DNA of 64,000 nucleotides. Source: Haematobia irritans (taxonomy: Eukaryota; Arthropoda; Insecta; Diptera; Muscidae). The position numbers and the translations under genes are program-made. The notes beneath the pieces are model-generated. The model saw only the letters and a program-made list of their open reading frames with translations, was not told the origin of the DNA and did not search any database. Of the stretch, positions 12,067 to 22,532 are shown piece by piece; position 1 is the stretch's first letter; each line of letters begins with the position of its first letter. The stretch lies in the NCBI RefSeq assembly GCF_050003625.1, contig NC_134397.1, positions 150,659,526 through 150,723,525 of the forward strand. Reading direction: 5' to 3'.

Positions 12067-13420
12067 CAACAATGCCATGGTACGAGAAAGAAAGGATTTA
12101 TCTACCTTTAAATCCTGTAGGGCTCAAACGATAGCCACTTTTGGTTTTCCTGCCAAATATAAAGCAATTGTACCATCTAGCTTGAATTCCATAACGAATA
12201 AATGTTTTCTGAATACAAAAGTCCAAACGCTTTTGTAAGGTTGTAAACAATAAAATGAACTATCACTAAAAATCTTTTTTTACTTTGAATTGTGTGTTGA
12301 AATTTGGATTTTGAAACTAAATTAAAAACCAGTCTTTATTTGAACAAAAAAGTGTCTCTGGCTTGGAAACAATACCAAAGTCCTTACCTGAAGGTAAGGA
12401 CGAGCGTGGGAAATATGTATATTTACGTCTCCTCCTTGAGTTGTTGATATATCACAAATTGATTGATGGTACTCGCCTGTAGAATGGATATTTCTCTATG
12501 TGTATAGCTATTACGGTGTTTTGGTTTGTGCCATTGGCAATGATGATGTTGGCTAGAATGATGACGACAAGGATAATAGTGGCAAGAACGATGATGATGT
12601 TTCACAAGCTATCGTCTATAAAAGAAGCATCCCATCAACGACTCCTGTTTAGTACACTTGCTAACATTATTAAGATAACTTCGTCCTTTCGATTTGAGAT
12701 TTCGTACAAGTCAACAAAAAGAGATTTTTATATATGAAACACGTTAAATAAAGATTTTTGTTTTATTTTTTCCATTGTCCAAATACACGTGCATTTTCAT
12801 GGAATTGGTACTATTATCATAGAAAGGTTATTATAATAACAAATACAAACAACTTAAGAAAGAAAACAAAAATTGTGAATATTAACATAAAAAACTTGAG
12901 TGCTAAATATACTTTAATGAACTGTTAAAAATAATAGAACTAAGTGGAAAAAAACTAATGTATTAAACAATACAGAAAACGGTTTTATTTGAGATGCTAA
13001 AAGGTAAGTAGTGTTAAAAAAAAATTAAAAAAAAATTATATTAATTTAAAAAATTTATATTAAAGTTGGAAGTTATAAAGTTTGTAGGTTTTAATAAAAA
13101 AAAACGATTTTGTTTAAGGAAGTACATACAAACAAATATATTTACAATGTGTAAAAATTGTATACAATACATTTCATAGCTTATTAAAAAAAAATGAAGA
13201 ATTTTAACCAAAACGGATCAACCAATATTTATATATAATTATTAAAACCAAGTTTTAAATAGTGCAAGCACTCAATTTGGAACACTCTGAAAATAAATAA
13301 ATATGAAAAGTTTATATAAAGAACTCGGCAAAATAATGTTCGCCTGTTTAACAAAAACAAGTTCGCCTGTTTAACAAAAACAAGTAGACGATTTTCGTGA
13401 TACTTTTGCTACACCTTTGT
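12067..13420. other. No recognised gene
   Basis: AT-rich DNA. The frames around 12423-12737 are driven by a GATGATG-type simple repeat and carry no domain. A direct repeat of GTTCGCCTGTTTAACAAAAA occurs at about 13340-13384. Nothing else is recognised. Confidence 0.4.
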
Positions 13421-13421
13421 A

Positions 13422-13966
13422 CACTGAAAAAAAACATGCCCGGTTCTAAAGATTTTGTATTTACTCTAATGATTTTGCTATTGATTCCGAGCCAAAGTAG
13501 CAGAGATTTCAAGTAAGAATGTTTTTAACCTCAATTATCTTTTAAATTTGGGTTTGGCGTCTTTGATTTTAGGAAGCAAATTTTAATTTTTCAATTAATT
13601 TTTCGTTTTTTTTTTCAGCTTTATTTCTTCATATGCTATCAAATTCCTTTAAAATCCTGTTAACGACAACTTTAATTTCCAAATTCATGTTATATTTTTT
13701 TAACATTTTTTTTTGCGCTACAAAAGTCAAGATGTAAAACGACGACAAATTTAAAGTCAATTTCATTAAATTTAAAGAATTTTTCTGAATTATTAAAGTC
13801 AATGTTATGATACCCATTTTTAAGTCGAATTACTTAATTACGCGGATAAAACGACTTTATTGGACAAGGAAAAAAACTTTATATCAGAGAAATACGTCTT
13901 CTATGGTAAGTAAAATTTGCATTCGTATTTTAAAAACATGAAATCTTTGGCCTTATATTATTTCTG
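13422..13966 (+). mobile_element. CACTG-ended MITE, copy 1 (right end lost)
   Basis: The left end TA-CACTGAAAAAAAACATG and the GGTTCTAAAGATTTTGTATT block match the complete copy at 52097-52754, as do the internal CAACTTTAATTTCCAAATT and AGAAATACGTCTTCTATG blocks. The right inverted repeat is absent or decayed. Non-coding. Confidence 0.65.
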
Positions 13967-14131
13967 AGCCATATAACACATTCTGCTATGGCATGTACTT
14001 CTGCCTGCAGGGTTTTATAATCGGAATAGGATATCAGTGTCTTGGTCCATCCCAGCCTCGAACCCTCTCACCTATATTCGATCCATTGGTTTAGTAGATA
14101 TTTCCCTTTGGTATTTGTTCTGTGTTCCCAT
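13967..14131. other. Short unassigned spacer
   Basis: No feature recognised between the MITE and the minisatellite element. Confidence 0.4.
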
Positions 14132-14954
14132 GCACGGTTGCTACTCTAGCCAAAAATAATCTACCAAAATTTGGAGAAAATTTTACCAAAAAACTACCAA
14201 ACAAAAAATGCTATTTTGGAAAATTTTATTTGTATAGAAACATTTCTAAATTTTATTTTTATAGAAATTTTGTCAACATTTTTTTATATAGAAAAATTTG
14301 TCAAATTTTATTTCTATGGAAATTTTTCTCAAAATTTTATTTCTATAGAAAATTTTGTAAAAATTTTATTTCTATAGAAAATTTTGGTAAAATTTGGGAG
14401 CCACCGTGGTGCATGCCCGCGTTGCATACACAAGGTCGTGGGTTTGATTCCTGCTTCCACCGAACACCAAAAAGTTTTTCAGCGGTGGATTATCACACCT
14501 CAGTAATGCTGGTGACATTTCTGAGGGTTTCAAAGCTTCTCTAATTGGTTTCACTGCAATGTGGAACGCCATTCGGACTCGGCTATAAAAAGGAGATCCC
14601 TTGTCATTAAGCTTAACATGGAAGCGGGCAGCACTCAGTGATAAGAAAGAAGTTCACCAATGTGGTTTCACAATGGACTGAATAGTCTAAGTGAGCCTGA
14701 TACATGGGGCTGCCACCTAACCTAACCTTGGTAAAATTTTATTTCTATAGAAAATTTTGTCAAAATTTTATTTTTATAGAAAATTTTGTCAAAATTTTAT
14801 TTCTATAGGAAATTTTGTCAAAATTTTATTTCTGTAAAAAATTTTGTCAAAATTTTATTTCTATTTCTACCAAAACATCAAGAATTCTACCAATCTACCA
14901 ACAGCAAAAAATCTACCGTTTTTGGTAGAATTCTACCAACTGTGGCAACCGTGG
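14132..14954 (+). repeat. Short, complete 29-bp minisatellite element with SINE insertion
   Basis: This is the clearest copy for defining the element's ends. The left end is GCACGGTTGCTACTCTAGCC and the right end is ACCAACTGTGGCAACCGTGG, so CACGGTTGC and GCAACCGTG form a short inverted repeat. Between them are the ATCTACCAAAATTTGG block, only a handful of 29-bp units, a SINE (14396-14727) and the CTACCAA tail. Inverted ends plus variable arrays suggest a non-autonomous DNA element that carries a minisatellite. Confidence 0.75.
14396..14727 (+). mobile_element. tRNA-derived SINE, full length
   Basis: The 332-bp insert is flanked by a perfect 12-bp target duplication, TTGGTAAAATTT, at 14384-14395 and 14728-14739. 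The 5' part resembles a tRNA: a GTGGTGCATGCCC A-box-like region and a box-B match GGTTTGATTCC at 14441-14451, as expected for an internal RNA polymerase III promoter. The 3' end is a CCTAA repeat rather than poly(A). A frame running through it is incidental. Mobilisation would need the enzyme of a partner LINE, which is not in this window. A 5'-truncated relative lies at 46206-46316 on the minus strand. Confidence 0.85.
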
Positions 14955-15167
14955 TCCCATGACCATCTTACAGGCGTCAGAATGTCACAATCGGCAGCTA
15001 TGGCTACCTAAGGTATACGATCATCGAATGTAGCGGCATCAGCCATTAGACCTACCGTCTCCCCTATTATCCTTTGATGGCTTATCATGTTTTGTGTTTC
15101 TGTCCATACTCACTACATTTTCCACTTCATCGCAGCCAGGGAAGCTTCTCTTTTGGTCTGAATCTAT
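14955..15167. other. Unassigned spacer
   Basis: No recognised feature; the composition is more even than the flanking repeats. Confidence 0.35.
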
Positions 15168-15450
15168 ATACAAAAAAAAAAATATTCAATAACGAAATTA
15201 ATTGATCCAATTAATTTTTTAATTGAAATGTCTTCAATCACGAAAATGATAGTATCAATCACAGTTTTAATTGGACATAAAAATATTTGATAAAAAAAAT
15301 TAATTGATTTGATTTAAGAATTTTAATTAATTTTTAAATTGATTCAATTAATTGATGTTAATTGTTTTCTTATCTGACTGTTTGTTTTTAGTTTAATTAA
15401 AAAATTGATTCTTTGAAATAAATTTTCATTAAAAAAATAAAAAAAAAATC
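15168..15450. mobile_element. AATTAATTGATCC-type MITE, degenerate copy
   Basis: The left end CAAAAAAAAAAATATTCAAT and the block TTAATTGAAATGTCTTCAAT match the element at 6284-6571. The right end is not clear, and the border at 15450 is approximate. Confidence 0.6.
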
Positions 15451-16822
15451 CATCACTTTTTTATCTGTTTTAGTCTTCCGAGTTTGTTTAAAACCCATCT
15501 CTGGTCAGATGCAGCAGGATCTCCGTAAAATTTACCTATTTCATTGGTGACTTGAATGGCATTCTTCCCTTTTTTATAAAAGAAATTCAAAATATAGCGA
15601 ATTTCTCCATTATTTTAATTCTCTTTTGGTTTTTTAACGGATGTAACCTATTCTCATCTTCACCGAATTTATTTATTTTTCGATTTAATGAAGGTTAAAA
15701 TGTCACCTTTCTTTTTTTACTTTGCGCTCCCAATATATACATATTTTTTCATATTTTTTATAAATACAATAATATGAGCTGCTCTAGGACAAGTAAACAT
15801 TCGAAGATTCGTTAAATTTGACCAACCAATGTTTTCGAAGTCCAAATTATGCTCTAAGGTCTCCCTTGCCAATAACCAAACTTCAAGACAATTTTGCCAT
15901 TATCCATTACGATTTTAAGTTCAATGGAATTTTCATTAAATAGAACAAGCAGGCGGGCAGGTGTAATTACCATGTCTCCAGCGGAAACATGACAATGCAT
16001 GTTTTTTTCAGAAAAATGTTTGGACACCCATTTAAAAAAAAAATTCAAAAAGAAAAAAAATGCAGTAACAGACAAAGAGCCCGCTTATTTTCTTTTAAAT
16101 TTCATGATATGATGGTAAAAACAAGTTCCTGGAGATTGTTGTTCTCTTTGCATGCTTTTTTGTTGTTGTGACTTCTGCTGTGGATGTTCCCAATGTATTT
16201 TTTTTCAATTTAGCTTGTTTACCTTTTTGTCGGACCATCATGTTGAAATGAAATATAAACTTCCTTTGGCTACTTGAAAAGGTAAAGGCATACCCTCGGT
16301 GAAAAATGTATGCAATCACGTACAGAAGACACATGGTTGCGATGATCGGAAAACAAATTAATATCATTGGGTATATTTTGTGACAACCATGAACGTTTTT
16401 CACTGCAACCATGTTTGTTTAGTGAATTAATTATTTTATTTATTTATCTATTATTTATTACAATTTTAATAACTATAATAACTATTAGAGTAATAGTTAC
16501 AAAAGCCATCGACTTGCGGTGCTAATAAGAAAATAATTTTATTCGATTTAAAAGAACATTGTGACTATCTGAAATGTTGTTGTCTTCGACAAAATTTCTT
16601 TCCAAATTAATAGAGCATCAAACGACATCTACACGGACGAAAAATATAGTTTATCATATGTTTGGGTGTAAAAATTATATGTTTGGAAATAAAATTTTTA
16701 GCACATTTTTTAAGTGTAAGCATATATTGTTCATAAACTAGCATAACATGTTTGCGACATATATGTTAATATGTTAGAACACATATTATGTTTGGGGTAT
16801 AACATTTTCTTTAATATAATCA
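15451..16822. other. No recognised gene; repeat-like motifs at the right
   Basis: No protein family is recognised. Small frames on both strands at 15854-16412 have no domain. Around 16310-16620 and 16650-16810 are short motifs (CAACCATG, ATATGTTTGG) that recur at about 27340-28330 and 17260-17330, suggesting old inserted repeats whose borders I cannot set. Confidence 0.3.
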
Positions 16823-17258
16823 CCCATGTTCCGATATCCACTTCAATTCCACTTCCACTATTCACGTCAAATCCACGAACGTGAAAATTTGGTGTTCTTA
16901 ATTCCACGTTCTTTTTTGAACTTTTCTGTAACCAGCTGGGTTGCACAAATCACCCAAAAATTCACTAAGGCGGAAATCAAAATAAGTGGAATTAATAGAC
17001 TTATTATAATTTATTATTTGTTTAATTAAAAATGACGCAATTTTAATAAAACTCATGTATTAAATATAAAACATTTCAAATTTTTTACGCGAGTGCTTTT
17101 TTTAACCGGAAATACACCCATCTTGGACATAATTCAACTTTCACCAATACTTTTGCAAGTGAATTGATTTCACGAAAATTCCGGTGAAAGTGGATTGTAG
17201 GACACGAAAATCGTGGAATTGATTCGCATTCACCTGGAAGTGGATTTGGGAACATGGG
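16823..17258. mobile_element. MITE with CCCATGTTCCGATATCCAC ends
   Basis: The left end CCCATGTTCCGATATCCACT and the right end AGTGGATTTGGGAACATGGG are inverted repeats of about 20 bp. The interior repeats CACTTCCACT / GTGGAATT-type blocks. A related element with CCCCATGTTCCGATATT ends is at 60651-60845 in the Dad intron. Non-coding. Confidence 0.65.
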
Positions 17259-17636
17259 CAAATATGTGTGGATGCAAACATATATTAATTTAGAAATTAC
17301 CTATAAGCATATATGTTTTTAGAAAGAGAGACCGAGAGAGCATTCTGCAAGAAATAAAATTTGAAGTAATCAATTGGCGCCTTAAAAATATATACACACA
17401 AAGAAAATTTAATTAAAAGTTTTCTTCTACCAGTGAATGCCTAAGGTGAAACATAGCATGTTTGAACAATACAAACAATATTTTGTTTGGACCAATCCTG
17501 AAAATATATAAGCTTAAAGCAGAATGTGTTTGGGAGTATATGTTACAGAAGCGATTTTTTGAGGATGTAAAATGGTTTTTAAGAAAATAGATTTTTCCCA
17601 ATTAGATGAACATGGTCCTCGCCTGAAAGTATCTTT
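17259..17636. other. No recognised gene
   Basis: AT-rich sequence with ATATGTTT-type motifs. The minus-strand frame at 17413-17601 has no family signature. Confidence 0.35.
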
Positions 17637-17725
17637 ACAACGGTTGCCTTTTATATTTCGGGATTAGAGAACAAAAAAATATTAATCGTTTTATTGTTTT
17701 TCAAAATATTCCCCAATAATAGCTC
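17637..17725 (-). mobile_element. Mariner 3'-end fragment, reverse orientation
   Basis: The terminus GGTTGCCTTTTATATTTCGG is followed by GATTAGAGAACAAAAAAATA and the reverse complement of GGGGAATATTTTGAAAAACA-TAA, which encodes the family's C-terminal GEYFEKQ. It is the same mariner as at 32839-34218. The long minus-strand frame at 17651-17929 reads this in another frame and is not a gene. Confidence 0.65.
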
Positions 17726-18085
17726 CGTTCGAGAACCCGATAATTTCTGATAATTATCACAATTTTCTACTGGAAGTCGTTCGTTTAAATCAAAAAGCCA
17801 GCCAAAGAGAGTCGGAGACAGACTACATTTGACAGTTATCAGATAGAGAAATTGTAAGTTTTTGCTAGATATTCTTTGCCCCAGTAAAATTTTGCAAACC
17901 ATAGCATACGCATTAGCGTAGCTAGACAATTTTCCTAGGGGGGGGGGGGGGGGCTATAGCCCCCCTAGCTAAAACTTTATAGACGGAACTTATAGGTTCA
18001 ACTAATGTTTTATTTCATAAAATTGAATAAAAAATAGACATCAAAATAACTCGACAATCAATTTATAATAAAGCAACTAAAAGTA

Positions 18086-18517
18086 CCCTACGGGAAATTG
18101 GTGCAAATTGCCACTGACGGACCTATCACAGAACTGGTACCTGTTCTCCAGTTAGTTGCAATTTTCACATTTAGTGAAATCAAATTATCAGAATAACCTT
18201 TTGTTCGACATATTTGAAAAGTTTTTTTTTTCATTTCGGGTTCGATTAGGAGCCCAAATTGAAAGAGATTTCTAAGAGTTTGTCCGAGACTGGTTCCTGA
18301 GGACCTGTTTATGGGTTTCTCCTACTAAATAGTCCCAGGACGTGTCCTTTGGGATGAGTCCAAGACGCGTCCTAAAATGTAAGTTTACTCCGTCAATGAC
18401 AAACCCATGTTAAAGTGGACGGTCCCTTACATACGTTTCGATCAGAACTGGGACTGGTCCATACACACCAGGGACTAGTCCTGTACCAGTTCTGTGGTTG
18501 ATCCATTTCCCATAGGG
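18086..18517. mobile_element. CCCTACGGG-ended MITE, copy 1
   Basis: Ends CCCTACGGGAAAT and ATTTCCCATAGGG are inverted and flanked by TA. The interior carries many short near-palindromes (GGGACTAGTCC, GGACTGGTCC, GGACGTGTCC, GACGCGTCC). Copy 2 is at 45802-46209 and shares the CAAATTGCCACTGACGGACC block. Non-coding. Confidence 0.75.
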
Positions 18518-18533
18518 TATTTCCACACTTTTC

Positions 18534-20468
18534 CCAGCAAAAAATTGGGAGTTTTAAAGGCACAACTTTAAAAGCACTTCCAAAAATGTCCTCACAAAGA
18601 AGTTAACTATTTTAACTACACAGGAAGTTTTTTTTTTAATGCGTAGTTTTTTGTTTTCTTTTTTCAAATAGTTTAAAAAAAGAGTAAGAATAAATAAAAT
18701 GGTACAAATTATTCAAATTTTGCCACAAAAATGCTAAATCCATTATAGAACAAGTATATACAGCACTAAGTTCGGCCGGGCCGAATCTTAAATACCCACC
18801 ACCATGAACCAAATATTAGTGTTTCCTTTGAAATTTCAGGAGGGCTTGAGGACTTGAGGACAATTCCCGAAGATAAATTTAAAGATTTCACCTATGAGGA
18901 CTATACCAGATTCTGGATTTATAAGAACCATTTTTGTTTGAGTTTTAGAGGAATCATTAACATCTCTTGTAAGTGTGCAAGAAAATTATAAAATAACGTC
19001 TTGATTTGAAATCTTGATTTGAAATTGAAATCTGTAGAAGTAAAATCTGGAAATTTTACATTGAGTTTCAAGCAATTTTCATGATGAGTGCGCCTTCTAC
19101 GACCTCAAGAAGTGAAGTCGGTCTATATGGAGGCATTACCAAATGGACCGATAAAAACTTAATCCGATACACGTTTTTGTGAGCCTAAAATACCAGAATA
19201 TTTACAATTTCAGGCAAATCAAAAAAAAAACTACGGTTTCTAGAAACCCAAGGAGTTAAATCGGGAGATCGTTCTTATGGGGGCTATACTAAAATATGGA
19301 CCGATACTCACCGTTTTCGGCACACCTCTTTATGACCCGAAAATACCTCTAGATTTCCAATTTCAGGCAAATAGGATAAAAACTTTGGATTCTAGAAGCC
19401 CAAGAAGAAAAATCGGGAAATCAGTCTATATGGGGGCTATACCAAAATATGGACCGATACTCACCATTTTCGGCACACCTCTTTATGGTCCTAAAATACC
19501 TCTAGATTTCCAATTTCAGACAAATTGGATAAAAACTACGGTTTCTATAAGCCCAAGACCCCAAATCGGGAGGTCGTTTTATATGGGGACCATACCAAAA
19601 CATGGACCGATACTCACAATTTTTGGCACACGTATTTGTGGTCCTACAATACCTTTAGATTTTCAATTTCAGGTAAATTGAATAAAAACTGCGGTTTCTA
19701 TAAGCCCAAGAAATAAAATCGGGAGATCGATCTATATGGGGGCTATACCAAAACATGGACCGATACTCACCATTTTTGGCACACCTCTTTATAGTCATAA
19801 AATACCTCTAGATTTCAAATTTCAGGCAAATTGGATAAAAACTACGATTTCTATAAGCCCAAGTCCCCAAATCGGGAGGTCGGTTTATATGGGGACTATA
19901 TCAAAACCTGGACCGATATAGCCCATCTTCGAACTTGACCTGCCTGCAGACAAAAGACGAGTTTGTGCAAAACTTCAGCACGATTGCTTCATTATTGAAG
20001 ACTGTAGCGTGATTACAACAGACAGACGGACATCGTTATATCGTCTTAGAATTTCTCCCTGATCAAGAATATATATACTTTATGTAGTCGGAAATCGATA
20101 TTTCGATATGTTACAAACGGAATGACAAACTTATTATACCCCCGTCACCATTCTATGGTGGTGGGTATAAAAATCGATAATTTTTGAAAAAACGTTTCAA
20201 ACAAGCGTTAGAATGCATTAAAAATCATAAAAAGTATACAAATTATTTATTTGGGAAAATATCACAAAATTTTTAATTCACATTCAAAACACTGAATTCA
20301 GATCACACCTTAAGAAGTGATGCAAATTCATTGCAACGGTTGTTGAAACGGTGGACATTCGTTCTATGACAAGTTCATATTAGATTCATCGCTTCTCCGC
20401 CAATTTTGTACCACTTCCAGACCCAAAAAGAACATTTTCACTTCTTTTTTGGCGACGCTTTTTTGCAG
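18534..20468 (+). mobile_element. CCCAGCAAAA-ended element, split by a DINE-like insertion
   Basis: The left part (18534-18749, starting CCCAGCAAAAAATTGGGAG) and the right part (20174-20468, ending GGCGACGCTTTTTTGCAGC) together match the uninterrupted copy at 62266-62804 in the same order. Shared blocks include GGCACAACTTTAAAAGCACT and GAAGTGATGCAAATTCA. A third copy is at 28790-31520 in reverse. Non-coding in all three. Confidence 0.7.
18750..20173 (+). mobile_element. DINE-1/Helentron-like element A, copy 1
   Basis: The head ACAAGTATATACAGCACTAA is followed by TTCGGCCGGGCCGAA and TACCCACCACCATG. A central array of 153-bp units (each with CTATATGGGGGCTATACCAA and GGACCGATA) follows. The tail has AGACAGACGGACA, GAATATATATACTTTATG, CGGAATGACAAACTTATTA and a terminal hairpin around CACCATTCTATGGTGGTG. 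Head and tail share TACCCACCACCAT as an inverted subterminal repeat. This layout matches fly DINE-1/INE-1 elements, which are non-autonomous Helentrons mobilised by a Rep/helicase protein supplied elsewhere. No Rep/helicase is encoded here. Confidence 0.75.
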
Positions 20469-20577
20469 CATTATTAAGATATTAATTTATGAAAGAATAG
20501 TTTTAATATCACTTACTATTTTTTATTCAACTAAATCATAAGTTCAACCACAGCTTTATTTCATAAATATCAGACTT

Positions 20578-20655
20578 CTACCACAACCCAAGTAATTCGA
20601 TTGTGCATGAAAGTCTTTAGTGAAACTTTATGCGTTGTACGAGTATATACTTGTT
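20578..20655 (-). mobile_element. DINE-like element B head fragment
   Basis: CAACCCAAGTAATTCGATTG through CGAGTATATACTTGTTT matches the reversed head of element B at 28530-28642. It is a short relic inside the hAT-like element and is repeated at 23539-23616 by the tandem duplication. Confidence 0.55.
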
Positions 20656-20772
20656 TAATTTTTATAAAAATGTAAACTCGTAAATAGGTTTTCAAATTCT
20701 GGGGGGGCTAAATTTTTTCTGGGGGGGTCTAAGCCCCCTCCCCAGAGGCCTTCCTACGCTTATGAGCATACG

Positions 20773-21561
20773 TTACCTACTCGTTGTTGATAAAAAAACA
20801 AAGCACTAGTACAATGTACATGTTCCGCAACTACAATTGCAAGTTAAAACAAATAAGGAAAGTCTAAAGTCGGGCGGGGCCGAAATGAACTGTCATACAA
20901 ATAAATCCGCCAGCTCTCAGACGACCTGTTTAGAAATAATCGCAACCTGAAATTGCATATCAACCACCCTGTATAGCATAGATTTTCAGATAAGTGATTT
21001 AATTGGCTCCACTTGCAACATAAATCCTCAAAAAACTCCCATATGATTTATTTCCTTTGAAACGCCCTTGAATAGAACTAACCAAAAATTTTCGAGTGTA
21101 TTCATTTAGGCACAAGTTTTTATTTCCATCATCCTAAGTCAACTGACACTGCGCCAGTCATGCGGTTACAGTTGAATTATATTAAGTCACCCAAGATGCT
21201 CTTGTCGTACATGAACTGTTGACTGGCGCCGGTAATTGCAAAGAGTCTATACTGATCGCAAAGGTATTCATGTTTGATGTGGCCATAAAATACGATGGTC
21301 TAACAATTCATTCGTCAAAATATACAGGTAAAAGCTGATCTCGTTTTGTTTTTTGGATATTTGGTATGTAGATTATAATAATTAGGGAAAATGAAGGATT
21401 AATATTTTAAGAGTTAATTATGCATATTGAAGTTATTTCAATTTCTTTTGTGTTCATGGGCTTCTTTTCTTTTAGTTTTGGATAGCTAAGCCATGATCTG
21501 ACTAAAAGAAAGCACAGTACTTCAATGTATATGGAACTGTTCAACACTGGCATTAGGTGTT
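20773..21561. other. No recognised gene; duplicated at 23734-24522
   Basis: A small motif at about 20861-20885 (GTCTAAAGTCGGGCGGGGCC) resembles heads of DINE-like elements. Otherwise there is nothing recognisable. The minus-strand frame at 21407-21745 spans a MITE end and a DINE head and is not a gene. Confidence 0.35.
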
Positions 21562-21610
21562 TACACAGAAAAAAAAAAAAACATTTCACGAAAAATTTAA
21601 TTGATTTAAA
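21562..21610. mobile_element. Truncated AATTAATTGATCC-type MITE end
   Basis: CACAGAAAAAAAAAAAACAT then TTCACGAAAAATTTAATTGA is one terminus of the MITE family at 6284-6571. It is cut off where DINE-like element B begins at 21611. The duplicate is at 24523-24571. Confidence 0.55.
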
Positions 21611-21953
21611 ACAAGTATATACGGCCGTAAGTTCGGTCAGGCCGAATCTTATGTACCCTCCGCCTTGGATTCCGTAGAAAATTCTACTAAAGACTGTCAT
21701 CCCCAATCGAATTGCATGGGTCGTGGTAATACTTACCGATGGCAAGGTATCTTAAAACTTCTTAACATCGTCTTCTAAATTGTAAGTTAGTCCATACGGG
21801 GTATATATTAGACAAAAAGAGGCAGATTAAATACGTATATAATTCAGTTCTTGATCGGTATATATAGGGGAGTCTATAAATAATTACGAACAAATATGAA
21901 CTTTTGCTTGGCAATTAGAGGGGGTTGCTTTATATAGGGGCTATATACAATTA

Positions 21954-22531
21954 ACAGTTGGCTGATAAGTCTCCGGTCTGACACATAGATGGCGTCGCTA
22001 GTATTAAATGAATATTATTTTTATATAGTACCAACCTTCAAATGATTCGTATCAAAATTTGGCGTCTGTAGGTCAATTAGTTTGTGAGATAGAGCGTCTT
22101 TTATGCAGCAACTTTTGTTATTGTGAAAAAATGGAAAAAAAGGAATTTCGTTTCGTTTTTGATAAAATACTGTTTTCTGAAGGGAAAAAATACGGTGGAA
22201 GCAAAAACTTGGCTTGATAATGAGTTTCCGGACTCTGCCCCAGGGAAATCAACAATAATTGATTGATATGCAAAATTCAAGCGTGGTGAAATGAGCACGG
22301 AGGACGGTGAACGCAGTGGACGCCCGAAAGAGGTGGTTACCGACGAAAACATCAAAAAAATCCACAAAATGATTTTGAATGGCCGTAAAATGAAGTTGAT
22401 CGAGATAGCAGAGGCCTTAAACATATCAAAGGAACGTGTTGGTCATACCATTCATCAATATTTGGATATGCGGAAGCTCTGTGCAAAATGGGTGCCGCGC
22501 GAGCTCACATGGGTGCCGCGCGAGCTCACAT
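21954..22531 (+). pseudogene. Irritans-type mariner, 3'-truncated duplicate
   Basis: It starts at the inverted repeat ACAGTTGGCTGATAAGTCTC after TA (21952-21953). The transposase ATG is at 22131. It carries the same lesions as the longer copy at 24915 (an early small insertion and a stop in place of a Trp codon). It keeps residues up to KWVPRELT and then breaks. At the break the 21-bp segment GGGTGCCGCGCGAGCTCACA-T occurs twice in a row (22490-22510, 22511-22531), and the sequence then passes directly into DINE-like element A. This is the tandem-duplication junction. Confidence 0.85.
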
Positions 22532-22532
22532 T

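Larger units (their letters stand above)
17911..20764. mobile_element. hAT-like non-autonomous element, heavily nested
   Basis: The outer ends CATTAGCGTAG (17911) and CTACGCTTATG (to 20764) are inverted. They are flanked by a perfect 8-bp duplication, AGCATACG, at 17903-17910 and 20765-20772. An 8-bp target duplication is the hAT-superfamily pattern. Just inside are runs of G: 16 at 17938-17953, and two 7-G runs at about 20701-20727 followed by CCCCCTCCCC. No hAT transposase is left. The interior is filled by later insertions: a MITE at 18086-18517, an inverted-repeat element at 18534-20468, and a DINE-like element inside that at 18750-20173. Confidence 0.75.
19584..22531 (+). repeat. 2.95-kb tandem duplication, first copy
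   Basis: The sequence from about 19584 (GGGGACCATACCAAAACATG) to the mariner breakpoint is repeated at 22533-25470 almost without change. By eye I found only a 12-bp difference in a GACA repeat (near 20020 and 22975) and two substitutions (19642 against 22591; a G/T in CGGGAGATCG against CGGGATATCG). It includes the tail of DINE-like element A, the right end of the hAT-like element, intergenic DNA, the head of DINE-like element B and the 5' part of a mariner. The duplication is recent or kept uniform by conversion, unless it is an assembly artefact. Confidence 0.85.

Noticed and set aside
12423..12737. Overlapping frames rich in His on one strand and Met on the other
   Set aside because: They come from a GATGATG-type simple repeat read on both strands.
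14400..14460. Possible tRNA gene (box-B match)
   Set aside because: No complete cloverleaf is apparent, and the sequence continues into a 332-bp unit with a CCTAA tail and target duplications, so it is the head of a SINE.
17651..17929. 92-residue minus-strand frame
   Set aside because: It begins in unassigned DNA and reads a mariner 3' end out of frame; the true residual coding is GEYFEKQ-stop in another frame.
22101..22424. 107-residue minus-strand frames at 22101 and 25062
   Set aside because: They are antisense to the mariner transposase and duplicated only because the mariner is.
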